64,000 nt of DNA from Trichostrongylus colubriformis (taxonomy: Eukaryota > Nematoda > Chromadorea > Rhabditida > Trichostrongylidae), in the NCBI GenBank assembly GCA_963978905.1, contig OZ022258.1, positions 52,002,591-52,066,590 of the forward strand. Reading direction: 5' to 3'. Below the pieces are notes generated by a model that had not been told where the DNA came from, did no database searches, and was given only the letters and a program-made list of their open reading frames with translations. The position numbers and the translations under genes were made by a program. Shown in pieces: positions 47,482 to 58,933 of the stretch (within the stretch, counting starts at the first letter, position 1; each line of letters opens with the position of its first letter).

Positions 47482-49628
47482 AACCGATTTAGGTGATATC
47501 GCTTTTGAAAGCGTGATGTGTGGGTCATTAGGGCTGCCTCTGGTACCGTGGACTAGGATGGCACCATGAGTTGCCGATTCGGCGCCACTAATCATCTTAG
47601 TGGAGCTTACCTTGATCTATCTGTGTTCTTCACTTCTTGTCCCATACCCTACCCATCCCAAACTTGTCCCCCTTTCCACAGGTCGTTTTTCACATAATAA
47701 ATAATTTCGTGACGGACGGAAGCAGTGACGGGGGCATAAATATAGGCGAATGTTTTATATACAGCGTTTTATATGCAAGCGTTTTATTATATATGTAGTA
47801 GGAATGCGGTCCCGATTACAAATGTGGTGAAATTCTCTTATCTTCATGCTGATCTGGTGAGCAATTCATCAAGTGTCCGACGAGCATGGAGCCTCGACGA
47901 GATATAAGCTGGTGTTATATGTTTAAGCACGGGGAGCGGCCTGGACTTCGTCTCAGTCCCGAAGGAGCCTTCCTAACAATATTGCATCATATGCAATTTG
48001 GTTTTAAGGAGATTCCATATGATTCGCCCAAAGTGAGAAGATAGACAGAGTAATCGCTTCAATACCCAATTGTACGTGCTTCCTATACGGAAGGCCTACA
48101 AGTCGTCAAAGTCTGTGGAATCGTTACAACAGCTCACGAGGGAAGGATGGTAGGTCGGAGTGGCCTTTTGAAATGAGGATCATCGCAGTGAAAGAGTTTG
48201 GGCTTCCATTTACCAATCTTCAATCCATATCTGCTGGCGTCTCTAGGAGCAGAGTTAAGTGTTCCAATAGGGGCAACTCAACATCTCATGTGCCTTGATG
48301 GCTTATTGATTAGTTGAACGAACTCAAGATGAGAGGTGACCAGCTCGGTGATCCTCATGCAGTGCTTTCCGTCCGAAATGGCCTGAACATTGTGAACAAA
48401 TTTGGGTTGTTTGCGTGCTCGATATCTATTAAAGAGCGTATCTCAAGAAATGAGCCATTTTCAATGTTTTATAACACACATATACTGTTCTTTTTTATTG
48501 TCTCTACCAAACAAATTTTCCATAGCAAGTCAGTTATCAATATGACATATATTAACAATATATCGATCGTTGATTTCCTGTACAATGGCTACATGAAGCA
48601 TTCCGAAGAGGCAACAGTGTTGAAGACTACATCATGGACTCACTGTAGAAGTGTAAAGAAGAGAATTTTTCCGACTCAGAATTAATCACTAATCCTGAGG
48701 CAGACCCATCAAATTTCGTTTTGATGAAAACAAATAAGTGACTTTGTGGAACATTCAGTTGGCTAGGAACTTGCAAGCGCGGGGAATTCAATCCATAGAG
48801 CATGACTGTGATACTTATTAGAAGCGGAACAGCCTGGCAAAGGAATCCCCTTGAAACGAAACCGCCTGGCACCCACAAGAATTCGACGATTCATACCACA
48901 CGGCAGAGCGCCTTTGGCACGGGCTCCAGGCCGCTTGCATCAAGATAGTATATTCGTTTTCTACCAATTTAGTAACCGTCAAGCATCAGTTTATGGCCAA
49001 ATCGGAATGTTAATTATGAATATTCTACTCTACTCGATCAATATTCCTGCCAGTGCGGCTGCTTGGGGTGGATGATTCCGAATATCAAAGCATTAGATCT
49101 GTGATAAACTATTTTACAACCAGTCATCGCTCTTTGAGAGAGTTCTTGATTTTCCTCACTTGGCTCTGGATTATCATATCTGTTGTAACGTGATATAAAG
49201 GCAGTACCAGAAGAAACAAGAATGTGTATTCTAAAACATTGAAATTTACCCCATTTCTTGGGAAACGCGTTTCAATGGATAGATCAAGCACACAAACCAT
49301 GCAATCAAGTATTCACAATGTGCGGAGAGGAAACTGTTGATCTCTCCATCTCGAAAAGGGTAACTAACCATTTGACCATAGAAGCGCACGTGTGACTTGC
49401 TTGCCTATCGTATATGTGGTGAGTTGCTTTTCTCAAAAACACTTGCAACTCTGTTCCTAGAGACGCACAGAAGATATGGAACGCAGGCTGGTAAATAGCA
49501 TCCCAGACTCTATCGCGATGGAGCCCACTCGAAAAGCCACTTTGAGTGCCTTCCTTTCCTTGTTAGCAAAATAACAAATAACTTTCTCTTCACAAAAATG
49601 CTTTGAAACATTTACTGGAATCCAAGAT
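47482..49628. other. Left part of duplication copy 2 with an extra insertion
   Basis: About 47,960-48,145 matches 32,830-33,000. Then about 1.4 kb (48,150-49,555) has no partner in copy 1. A 123-codon plus-strand frame (48,314-48,685) starts with a protein-like stretch (NELKMRGDQLGDPHAVLSVR) but becomes AT-driven and hydrophobic; I do not recognise it and doubt that it is a gene. Confidence 0.4.
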
Positions 49629-51235
49629 TTAGCAGAATCCACACGTTTTTGCACAGAGTTTTTTCACGGCTTTGAGAGTGGTTGGATTCTTTGTGTTGCA
49701 ATTTCCAATTTCCTTCGCATAGGCACATGCATCCGCTATTGATTTTCTATCTTCGCACTCCTGGAAAGGGGTATTTTTCTGGTTTATGAGGACTCGAACT
49801 CTTCTACACGCATGTTTTAAACGTTACCGTGATATCATTCGCACGCCTACGTTGTCAAATACTTCTTCCGAGCCCCCTTCTCCGGCACCATTCAAGGAGC
49901 AACCATTACTCGGCCCAAGCCATGGTTGTTGTGATTATGTAGTTCATGCTCTACCAGACCTCTTCTTATTCTCGACATCTACCACGGTGTCATTGAATAA
50001 CAGAATGAACTGAGCTGACTCAGCAACAAAGGTTGTGATGAAAGCCTCACGAAAGAGGGTGCTATTTCTGTGAAGAGGGGGTCGGATCTATGTGTGAGTG
50101 CCGGTCAACAAATTTCAAAGGAGTGGTACTGGTCCCACTTATCATCCATACAATCGGTTATAATTATCCTCCCTCTCCTCCTTCTTGTGACGACAAGTTT
50201 TGGAGATGATGGGCATGGGAGTTCAATGATTCGTGAAGAGAAGACCGCTTTCTTCCTCGCCTCAGTGCATTGCTTAACCCGTAAACAAACCTCGAGTGGC
50301 GCTGCGGTCATCGTGCGCCAGAAGTGGCATGGGTAGTGTTAAGCATTGATCGAGAAATGCTCACGGGGTCGTATATTGGAGAGGGAAGTAGGGATCTATC
50401 TCCAACTGGATCTATTTCCAACTGGGAGAAGGAGATCGTACATTTGAATTCTGCCAAGGTTCCCTTTTGACCACCTCTGATGAAGTGATTTGTTGCTCGC
50501 TACAACTTTCAGAGGTTACTGAAAAACTGAATTCTAAAGGCCATCAGTCGATAATACTACTGGTTGTTAGTACTAGCTTCCCAGCGCTGTGATTTGATTG
50601 ACGAGCCTACAGTGAGTGTAGGAACAGTGAGCCTCGAAGTCATCGTCGGGGGGGGGGCCGCCATAAATTTTTTTCTCGTTAAGCTTGACCTTGTGTATGA
50701 GGCTATCGTCTGTAATGGGGCAGCTTCAGGAACATTTCAAGGCTTTACCTGTTGTCAAGTGGTACAGTTTTCCTTTGCGAAGTTCAGCGCACCTCTCAAG
50801 TCCTGTCCTAGTGATGCCTCAAAAATGTTATACCCCATCCTCCTTTATGTGTGTATTCAAAAGCGGTCTGGCTTGCTGAAATAATCCGAACTGCAGCTGT
50901 AAGCTGAATGACCCAGAATTGTTGCAGAAGTTGTCTGATGCCTCATGACCTTCAATCACATTTGAGCACTTCTGGTCGTCCTCCTGAGTTGTTCACTGGG
51001 TGCTCCGTGAAAGCATAGAAATATTATAAAGAATACTGCGCCGATAGGTCACATGGAGTGTTATGGGTAACTGTGGTTTCTCACTCTTCCTGAAGACTCG
51101 ATAGTATACAGATTTGTGAGCACCCATAGTTATGCAACACGACTTAGCCCACTTATGATAGCTTCAACTTACCGGTGACTGGAAGGAGCCATGGACCAGC
51201 GTCAGAAGACATAGTGCGAAGAATAGTGCTCGCAT
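49629..51235 (-). CDS. Small secreted ShKT (SXC) domain peptide, gene 2
   Basis: Same plan as the gene at 33066-35090. The signal-peptide exon is 51235-51173 (21 residues, two amino-acid differences from gene 1, donor gtaagt). The terminal exon is 49760-49629 (43 residues, acceptor CTTTCCAG, six cysteines at the same spacing, ending CAKTCGFC then TAA). Direct joining is in phase and gives 64 aa. The terminal exon differs from gene 1 at 17 of 43 residues while every cysteine is kept. An internal exon within the 1.4-kb intron is possible. Secreted; target unknown. Confidence 0.7.
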
Positions 51236-52095
51236 TGTGGCAATTGCACAGTGATACTCTGAAAAAGGCAATTGGGGTGTTGTTACAGCCCCCAGCTAAG
51301 CGGGCCGTTTTTGGCTGAATCGACAATCAGTCATCGACACGATTTTGAAGCAATGCTGATTTGAGCTTAAAATCCTCCTTATACAATATGAGCATCTCAA
51401 AGAAAGATGCCGATCACATAGAAGTAAGGTAACATGGATGACCCTCACCTATTTCTTGCACAGCGGATACCAGCGCATTCTATCAAACACCTAATACCTC
51501 GGATTAAAGGAAAGTTTTTTTTTGTTTTAGTTCCGTTTCCCAGTGACTCCACTCTATTTGGCTAGTTTACGTATTTGGTCATAATAATTTGTCACCAGAG
51601 CTTTCCGCATGTGATGAGATTATTCTTCCACGCGATCAAGATTATTTTGTCAAGTAATGCTTTTCCTTAATTATGGCGGAATCGCTGCGTCTGTATGGGT
51701 AACAGAAAAACTCATTTTCCCGTGGAAAAGTCCGCTAAGCTGAAAACATCCTGCGCCACTACTGAGCGGCTGGTAGATTAACAGGAATGATCGATTTTGG
51801 AAGCCGGAATGATTTTGTGGAGTCCGTGATCTTCGGACACTCTGTACTTGTTAGGCGAAATGAACCCGGCATTTGTTCTACGATTCACAATCAAATATGC
51901 GGCGTTTCTAGAAAAGGGTGTGCAACAAATGGAACCGCGCACCTTTGCATGATCTAAGGTGAAGACCCGCCGTGCTCTCTTAATTGCTCCAAGGACGGAA
52001 AATTATGATGGATACGTCTGGCAGATGAAACAGCAACTTCTGCCTCATCTGCACACACAAGTTATTATACGGGCAAAGTTACATCGTCAATTACA

Positions 52096-52344
52096 CTATT
52101 GATCCTTGGAGCACACTTTTACGATTCTGAGTGAAATTAGGAATAAGTGACGCAGTCTAAAACAGGACGGAACAACGACGAACGTACACTCCTGATGCTT
52201 TTGTTGAGTAGCAAGCTCGACTAGAGTACCAAAGTGTTGGATGTGTTTTAAAATGGTAGACCTAAGCTCCATGCTAATTGCTAAGCGCGCTTGATCCCTT
52301 GTGAATTGGTTGCGCGCTAGGGCACGGACGTGATCTCTTTGCAC
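52096..52344 (-). other. Second copy of the unrecognised frame at 35,951
   Basis: Near-identical to the minus-strand frame in duplication copy 1, but the upstream part is cut off by an in-frame change, leaving 82 codons. This weakens the case that either is a gene. Confidence 0.2.
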
Positions 52345-53106
52345 GGCCTGATATGGCTAAACTGTCTTCACACGCACTAATCCAGCATTACGCCATTCCA
52401 CTAGGCAATTTCAAATTTTTTACAAAAAAATGATTTTTTTCTGAAACCAGACTATCCGGGAAAAGAGCGTGTTTTTTGTCATGGAGTTTTGTGTTTGTGG
52501 CTCACAAGTAGCCAGAAAGGAGATTCGCTCCACTCTAAAGCTATCGTGGATCACGGAGTACCTCACTTTTTTATTTATGAATGTTTACTCACTACGGGTA
52601 AGATTCTGTGTAAGTCGGTTGAAGAAAATTATCAGATGGCTATTGGATTCTATGATATCTGATGAGAAATAACGTCGCAAGACAAAAGACGAAACCAGGA
52701 ATGCAAATAAATCATGTGCCTTTATATTCGGTAAGGGACATGAGAGTATGGAAAATTTCGAGCCACCTCAAATGTATACAGTCATAAGAAACAGAACGTG
52801 GAACCTGAAATGTCGCTAGCGCTTATATGTTTATTCATGAAAAGCACGAATGAGAAAGAATCCTAATACCTCTGATGGGCACGGACGCACTTTTCGACGT
52901 TAATTCTTCACACATGAATGGAGAAGCATAGCATTTTTGCTTCTACAGGAGTTTCTGCTACGAAGTAGAACCATTCAATTTTTGGTTTTGGTAGTGTTAA
53001 GATTAACACCAGAACCAGTCAAGGCAAGGCGTTGACGATTGTTGTGGTCCCATGCGAGCAAAAAACACAAATGGAATCAAAGATGCTGAATGATGGGCAA
53101 AAGCTA

Positions 53107-53177
53107 TTGCCCCGCATGTGACTGAGCCCGTACTTTAACCCAAGCATGGAGCACGGGTTCGAGTCCCCTCCGAGACC
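53107..53177 (+). repeat. tRNA-like fragment, second copy
   Basis: GAGCACGGGTTCGAGTCCCC then TCCGAGACCA; near-identical to 37,225-37,296 and likewise lacking the 5' acceptor strand. Confidence 0.45.
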
Positions 53178-53939
53178 AAAGCAGGTGCCCATTACTCAGC
53201 ATGCTTGTTACGACTTTCGCATCACGCAATGCGTCGCAAATTAGCGGCTAACAAACATCAAAAATGTAAAAGCAAATGGAGTCTTCTAGCAAGGCTGGCT
53301 ACCTACCACAGAACTGAGTTGACAGTTGCCTTTCTTGACCTCATGTGCCTGGTCATCCAAGTAAGGATCAGAAAGCTTTGAACAGTCCATAAATTAACCC
53401 CGAAGGCCGCTTGGAAAGGAGTACAACGAGTCAGAAAATTATAGTTTCAAAAAATCTGCGCGGTGCGCTTGTTGAGATTGGAGGGATTCGGACTACTTGC
53501 AGGTAACGGTCGATTCTGTATTCTTAGTTGGGAAGCACAAATGGAAATTGAGCGTTCTGAATATTCTGTGCAACTAATGTTATTTGAAGTTTTTTCTGCC
53601 ACAGTAAAAGTGAAGCCATTTGGCGAAATTATGAAAACATGGCGTTTTTGCCTGCACCAATGCTTTTCAGTCACCCTGTGCATTGTATCCGGTATAGCAA
53701 CGATAATTCGCGAAACAGCTCTTGTAAACAATCAAGGACGAGTTATGCCGAATTGATAGGGTCTTTAAAACATTTTACTTTTTAATTATATTCCCAGATA
53801 GCGCACATCATCTATATATAGATATGCAAAATGGCAACGATAAATCACGATGGAGCGCTTACAAGCAATAAAAAGGAACTTAGTGGATTGTTGGGCGCAT
53901 TTTCATTTCGGAACCATAAATGCATTTGATAGCGCACAT

Positions 53940-54125
53940 ACTGTTGCGATTAAAAATATGCGGTTTTGGAATCGAACCATAATTTTGGCCGTAGCTTACA
54001 ATCCTCCTTCAATTTTTATATGTTTTCTAGGCAATTCTAGGCAATTGGTACTCAATGAAGCAAGGTATCTCATCTGGGTAGGGTGTAGGGAGGAACTGAA
54101 AAACTTATTCAATTGAGGAGCGCAT
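53940..54125. mobile_element. Half MITE at the right edge of duplication copy 2
   Basis: Matches 38,040-38,225 and the left half of the MITE at 3797-4302. It carries a small internal duplication (GGCAATTCTAGGCAATT). Confidence 0.6.
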
Positions 54126-54651
54126 TTATACGAATTAATAAAATTCCCTCGAGTGATACTCGTAACTCTGTCCTGAGCCTAGCTTCTCTCGCTTGCCGTA
54201 CAAGAAAGCTTGATCTTTTGATGTTCTGCAAAATTCTCCAAGGGCGTTCCTGCCTTAAAATTAGTACATTTGGTAGAATGGGAAAACGCACGACCAGAAG
54301 TTACTCCATCAGTATGCTCCTTCTCATGTTCAAGCTCATTTGTAGACAGGGCTTTCCGGAAGTCGAGGATTCCTCGACGGGGGGGTCGCACTTGACCGGA
54401 TAGGAGGGGGAGGGGTCGCATCTGCAGCGATAATTTCATGGGAATTTCCTCTAGCCCATCGTGCAGTCGATATCTCCCCCTCATTCACGAAAAGAGCCAC
54501 CGCTACCTCGCTGGCTGAATCGCAAATGGGTGTAGGCCATCTTGAAAAGGTGGCCGCCATCATTTATGGGTTCGTTATGCGTTTACCACTCACCATCGCG
54601 CTGCCATGATGACACACACCTCATCGTTATGGAAGGGCATGTCTACTGTCT

Positions 54652-54688
54652 AAAAAGAGAGCTCTACAAGTTGTAGAGCTCTCTTTTT
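54652..54688. repeat. Perfect 18-bp-arm hairpin
   Basis: Arms 54652-54669 (AAAAAGAGAGCTCTACAA) and 54671-54688 are exact complements with one spacer base. The AGAGCTCTACAA core is the same as the periodic motif inside the fold-back element at 39507-41151. Confidence 0.85.
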
Positions 54689-54784
54689 ATAAATAGAGTT
54701 TACACCCCTTATATGGAACTAAGCAGACGGAAGGGAATCTCTGTCAGCTCTTTCGCTTTAAGAGATGTCCTTTAGTTTTACATA

Positions 54785-56130
54785 ACTCAGACAGATATGA
54801 CAGCTATGCATAATGTTGTATATAGCACTGTTCACTGCACTTGAGGCTGGGGGTCATGGCTCTCACGATCTGCAATGGCATACGTCATCGTGCACACTCT
54901 CATATGAGCGTGTTGTTTTTGTAGTGCTAATTCGTTCCCACTCACAGACATCGCAGAGCGGAGTGAAAATAGCGTGCTCGCGTAAGAGCGCGAGCGACGA
55001 CAAATTTGCATGGTTGTACGAAATTGCTGTTTCATAAGGTGAAACCGCAGCTTAAAGTACGAAAACCTTCAGACGGCCTACTTCGGCCTTCCAGCTATGG
55101 ACATTGTTGATTAGATTCAGATTAGCACAGATTAGTAATGCCACTTTTGTAATTATAGTAAGTATAGTGCAGTGACAGATGGCTGCACTCGTACTCTTAC
55201 TGTGCGGGACTCAAATCCCGCATCAGTGCCCGCCCAAGTAAGTTATGCTTTCCGTCTCTTCGAGGTAGGCGAGTTGATACCGGAGTCGACTGGGAGGATA
55301 AAAACACTGACTTGCGCAGCAGCTGGCCCCTGCAAACCCTCACTGTATGGGCCACATTGCATTCACCTGCCACCACGATTCTGAATGGAGCTAGAATGCG
55401 CGGCGCAACCCACAGTAGAATCTGAATAGCCATAACATTTCAACCTTGTTTTTATATAGCAGAGTTGTAACCGACTGTGTGTCAATACTGCATCCACTAA
55501 GAGCGTTGGATTTCCAGCCTATACCAGCTTACAGAACAGTCATTGCCAGTCACCAACGCTCTCTCCGCGCGAGCCATGCTTCGAAAGGGTAGAAGTGAAA
55601 ACGGTGAAGAAACTTGAGCCTTCATTTCACGTAACCGAAAAAATGAAGAAGCTTCAAAAAACTCGTATGTACTGAGTGCTCGAGCTCTATCCACCGTATC
55701 AAACCCACTGTCCGGCTCTTGCTCCTCTGAAGAAAACATCGACACATGCCTATGAACTTTCTAATAAGAGATTATGAACAAAAGAATGTTCTAGTAAGCA
55801 GCATCAGCGTGCGAATCCGCGGAAAAAGGAGTGGGAGAAAGGTATCACTTTGGGAAGGGGGAAAGCGAGTGAATGTCTCAGTTGCTTCCCAGGTAATCGA
55901 AGGTAAACGTGCATAGCATACGGATAATGGTTACATGCTTCCCTAACGGTAATTTCTCTATGGGGTGCTAAGTGCGCCGACGAAGGACTGCGGTCAACCA
56001 ATATCTATTCTACCTCAGATGATTTCAGGTCGAGAAGTTGGTTTTCGACAAAACAAAACTTTGGTAGACGATATTTGGAAGTTCCATGGGGGAATAAGCA
56101 GCGCAAAAGTGATAGACATTTGTTATAAGA
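54785..56130 (+). pseudogene. Decayed duplicate of the 3' part of CHK gene C
   Basis: Similarity to about 29,165-30,845 is colinear. The equivalent of exon 29434-29595 survives only as about 12 codons (from about 55,075) ending in a stop after AMDIVD. The next exon is deleted. The SINE (55161-55412) follows, then the intron remainder. The terminal exon (about 56,030) reads VEKLVFDKTK and then a single-base deletion shifts the frame. No function expected. Confidence 0.8.
55161..55412 (+). mobile_element. tRNA-derived SINE, near full length
   Basis: Well preserved: GTGCAGTGACAGATGGC, B box GGGACTCAAATCCCGC, GATACCGGAGTCGACTGGGA, then CCACCACGATTCTGAATGG. Duplicated from 29829-30090 together with its host intron, although this copy has the better B box. 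Confidence 0.8.
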
Positions 56131-56419
56131 ATTTGTTTCGTACCCATAAATCTACCGGAACTCAGTGATGTCGTAGTTTTGCATGTCTACAAAAATGTTA
56201 ATAAATGAGCTCATATTTTTGTAAATTCGTGATGGTTGTTGCAAACACTTGATGGGGAGCTAGGTCTAGAGGAGGTGGTGCAAGGGACCTGCAAACTGAC
56301 TTAGGTACTGCTTTGCAGATCAATACAGGGGGTCTGCGGAAGTCACCCAAGTAAGTACTGCAATGTGCGTTAGAAGTACATACGTACTACTAGAAGTAGT
56401 GCCATAAATGGCAAAAGGT

Positions 56420-57280
56420 GGAATTTTTGGAGAGTAATGGTGTCCTCTTCTTGTCCGTCCCTCTCAAATCCATATCTGGCACGCCACAAGTGCACGCCGT
56501 GAAATATCAAACTTCATGCTAACAGGCGACTTCATTACGCAACAATAGTCCGGCGTAAGAACCGAGCAATACATTACAAAGCGACACGTAAGAAGGGAAG
56601 GACACGATGACGGTCCAGACGACTAGTCAGTGCCGTCGTTCGTGAAGCTTATCAGCACTCACACGTATAATGTTGAGTCGGCTGGTCAATATCGGCATAC
56701 ATCGTGAAGCTGAAAGCTGAAGTAGATATTGATTTTGATAGTTTTGAATGTTGATAGCTGCTGATTTTCGCTGTAGCCCGCGATGCGAAAGTTGCTAGAA
56801 GTATGCTGAGTTATGGGCATAAGCTTCGGTTTCGGACGGGACTTATATTTGTTATCATATCTGTTGTAACGTAATATAAAGGCAATAGAAGAAGAAAAGG
56901 AGATGTGTGTCATAAAACATTGAAATTCACCAATGCAAGTCTTACAATCGGAGAGCATTTCCGACGAAGTGCAATTAAGCGTTTTCAAAAAAGATCTGAA
57001 CTGATGATCTCTCGATCTTGAGACCGACCAACAAACTAGTAGTTAGCTACCGAAGCACACATGTAACGTGCTTGCTCTATCATATCAGTGGTGAACTGCT
57101 CCTCTTAAAACACTTGGAGCTTGGCTCCTGGAGGCGCACAGCAGATATGGAACGCAGGCTGATAAATAGCACCCGAGCTCCGTCACTGCTATTAACCTCA
57201 CTTGGAAAATCACTTCGATAAAACAACACATCACTCTTTCTTCACGGAAATACTTTACAACAATTACTGGAATCCCAGTT
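56420..57280. other. Gene-free region before duplication copy 3
   Basis: It contains the partner of 41,740-41,990 (to about 56,650) and a stretch near 56,805-56,850 (GCATAAGCTTCGGTTTCGGA) related in reverse to 40,200-40,250 in the fold-back element. Copy 3 of the segmental duplication starts near 57,220. Confidence 0.45.
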
Positions 57281-58933
57281 TTAGCACAGAGCACAGGTCT
57301 TTGCACAGTACATTTTCATTGATTTGGCAATGAGCGAATTCTTCGCGTGACAATGTCCTTTTGACTTCACATAGTTGCATACACTCTTCATTGTTTCAGC
57401 ATCTTTGCACCTCTAAAATTAGGAGTTTTTATGATTTATTAGGACTTAGGACTCTTCTTTACGCACATGTCAAATGCTACCGTGTTCGGTCGCACGTCTA
57501 TGTTGTCACGTACTTCCTCCGAACACCCTTCTTCGGCATCATTCGAGGAGCAAACATTACTCGGCCCGAGCCATAGTTGTTGTGATTATGCAGTTCATGC
57601 TGTGCAAAACTACCTCTTCTTATTCTCGACATTTACCACGGCTTCATTAAATAACAAAACCTAATCTGACCTAGCGTCAAAGATTGTGGTGAGAGGCTTA
57701 TGAGAGATGATAGTGTTTTCTGTCGGGAGGGTGTCGTATTTATGTGTGAGCGCCTGTCAACGATTTTCGAAGAAGTAGTACTGGTTTTTTATCTTCCATT
57801 AAACAGGTTTTGAGGACCTCTCCGTCTCCTCCTTTTCGCTGGACGATAAATTCTGGAGATGATAGTCAAGGGAGTTCAGTGATCCGTAAAGAGAAGACCG
57901 CTTTCTCCCTCGCTTCGAGACAATGCTTAACCCTACCTAGAACTCCGATAACAAATATCGAGTGGCGCTGCGGTCATCGTGGGTCAAAAGTTGCATGGGT
58001 AGTGTTAAGAGAAAATGCTCACAGGGTCGTATATTGGAGAGAAAAGTAGGGATCTATTTCGTTGCGGGAGAAAGGACCAGGATTCCCTGTTGATCACCTC
58101 TGATGAAGTGATTTGTTGCTTGCTACAACTTTTACAGGTTACCAAAAAAGTGGAATCTGAAAGCCGTCAGTCGATAATTCCACTGGCTGTCAGTACAAGC
58201 TTCCCAGCGCTGTGACTATCGATTGACGAGTCTAGCTCGAGTATCGGAACAGTGAGTCTCAAAGTCATGGTGAGGGGGGGGGGGCGGGCGGCCATGTCCT
58301 TCCCGCATGCTAAGCTTGACCCAGTGCATGACCTTCTACAATGTGGTAGGTTCAAGAACATTTCAAGGCTTCACATGTCGTTAAGGGTACAGTTTTTCTT
58401 TGCAAAGATAAAACCCCTCTTACACATACTAGTCATGCTTCAAAACATGTTACCCCCATAAAACGGTAATGGATTCCCACTCATGCGTTATCGAATCCAA
58501 GTCTCTATGTGTGCATTATTGAAAATAAAACGATTGGGATATTGCTGATTGCTGTAATAGCACGAGCAGCAGCTATAAGCTATGTAACCCAGATTTGCTG
58601 TAGAGGTTGCCTGATGCCTAGTGGCATTGAATCACCCTTCAGCACATCTGGTCGTTCTCCTGAGTTGCTCAGTAGGTACCTCGCGCAATTACAAAGACGT
58701 CATAAAGAATATGGCCACAACAGTGCACTTGAAGTGTCTAGGCTAACTGCGAAATTCACGGGCTCTGCCTGAAAACTCGATAATATATACATTTGTAAGC
58801 CCCGTATCCCTGCGACACGATTCAATCGACTTACTGATATGTAGCTTAAACCTACCTTTTTTGATGCCCCGCTCTTCTGAAAGGTGCCATAGACTAGGAT
58901 TAGCAGACATAGTGCGAAGAGTAGCGCTCGCAT
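57281..58933 (-). CDS. Small secreted ShKT (SXC) domain peptide, gene 3
   Basis: The signal-peptide exon is 58933-58856 (26 residues starting MRALLFALCLLILVYG, five residues longer than genes 1 and 2, donor gtaggt). The terminal exon is 57412-57281 (43 residues, acceptor AATTTTAG, six cysteines at identical spacing, ending CAKTCALC then TAA). Direct joining is in phase (69 aa). It differs from gene 1 at about half of the terminal-exon residues. It is the most diverged of the three, in keeping with the older duplication. Any internal exon is unresolved. Confidence 0.7.

Larger units (their letters stand above)
47930..54125. repeat. Segmental duplication, copy 2
   Basis: Offset about 16 kb from copy 1. 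It differs by the insertion at 48,150-49,555 and by a deletion of about 200-270 bp at 52,945, corresponding to about 36,800-37,065 in copy 1. Contains ShKT gene 2. Confidence 0.85.

Noticed and set aside
48314..48685. 123-codon plus-strand frame
   Set aside because: Its first third looks protein-like, but no family was recognised and the rest is AT-driven; it is absent from duplication copy 1.
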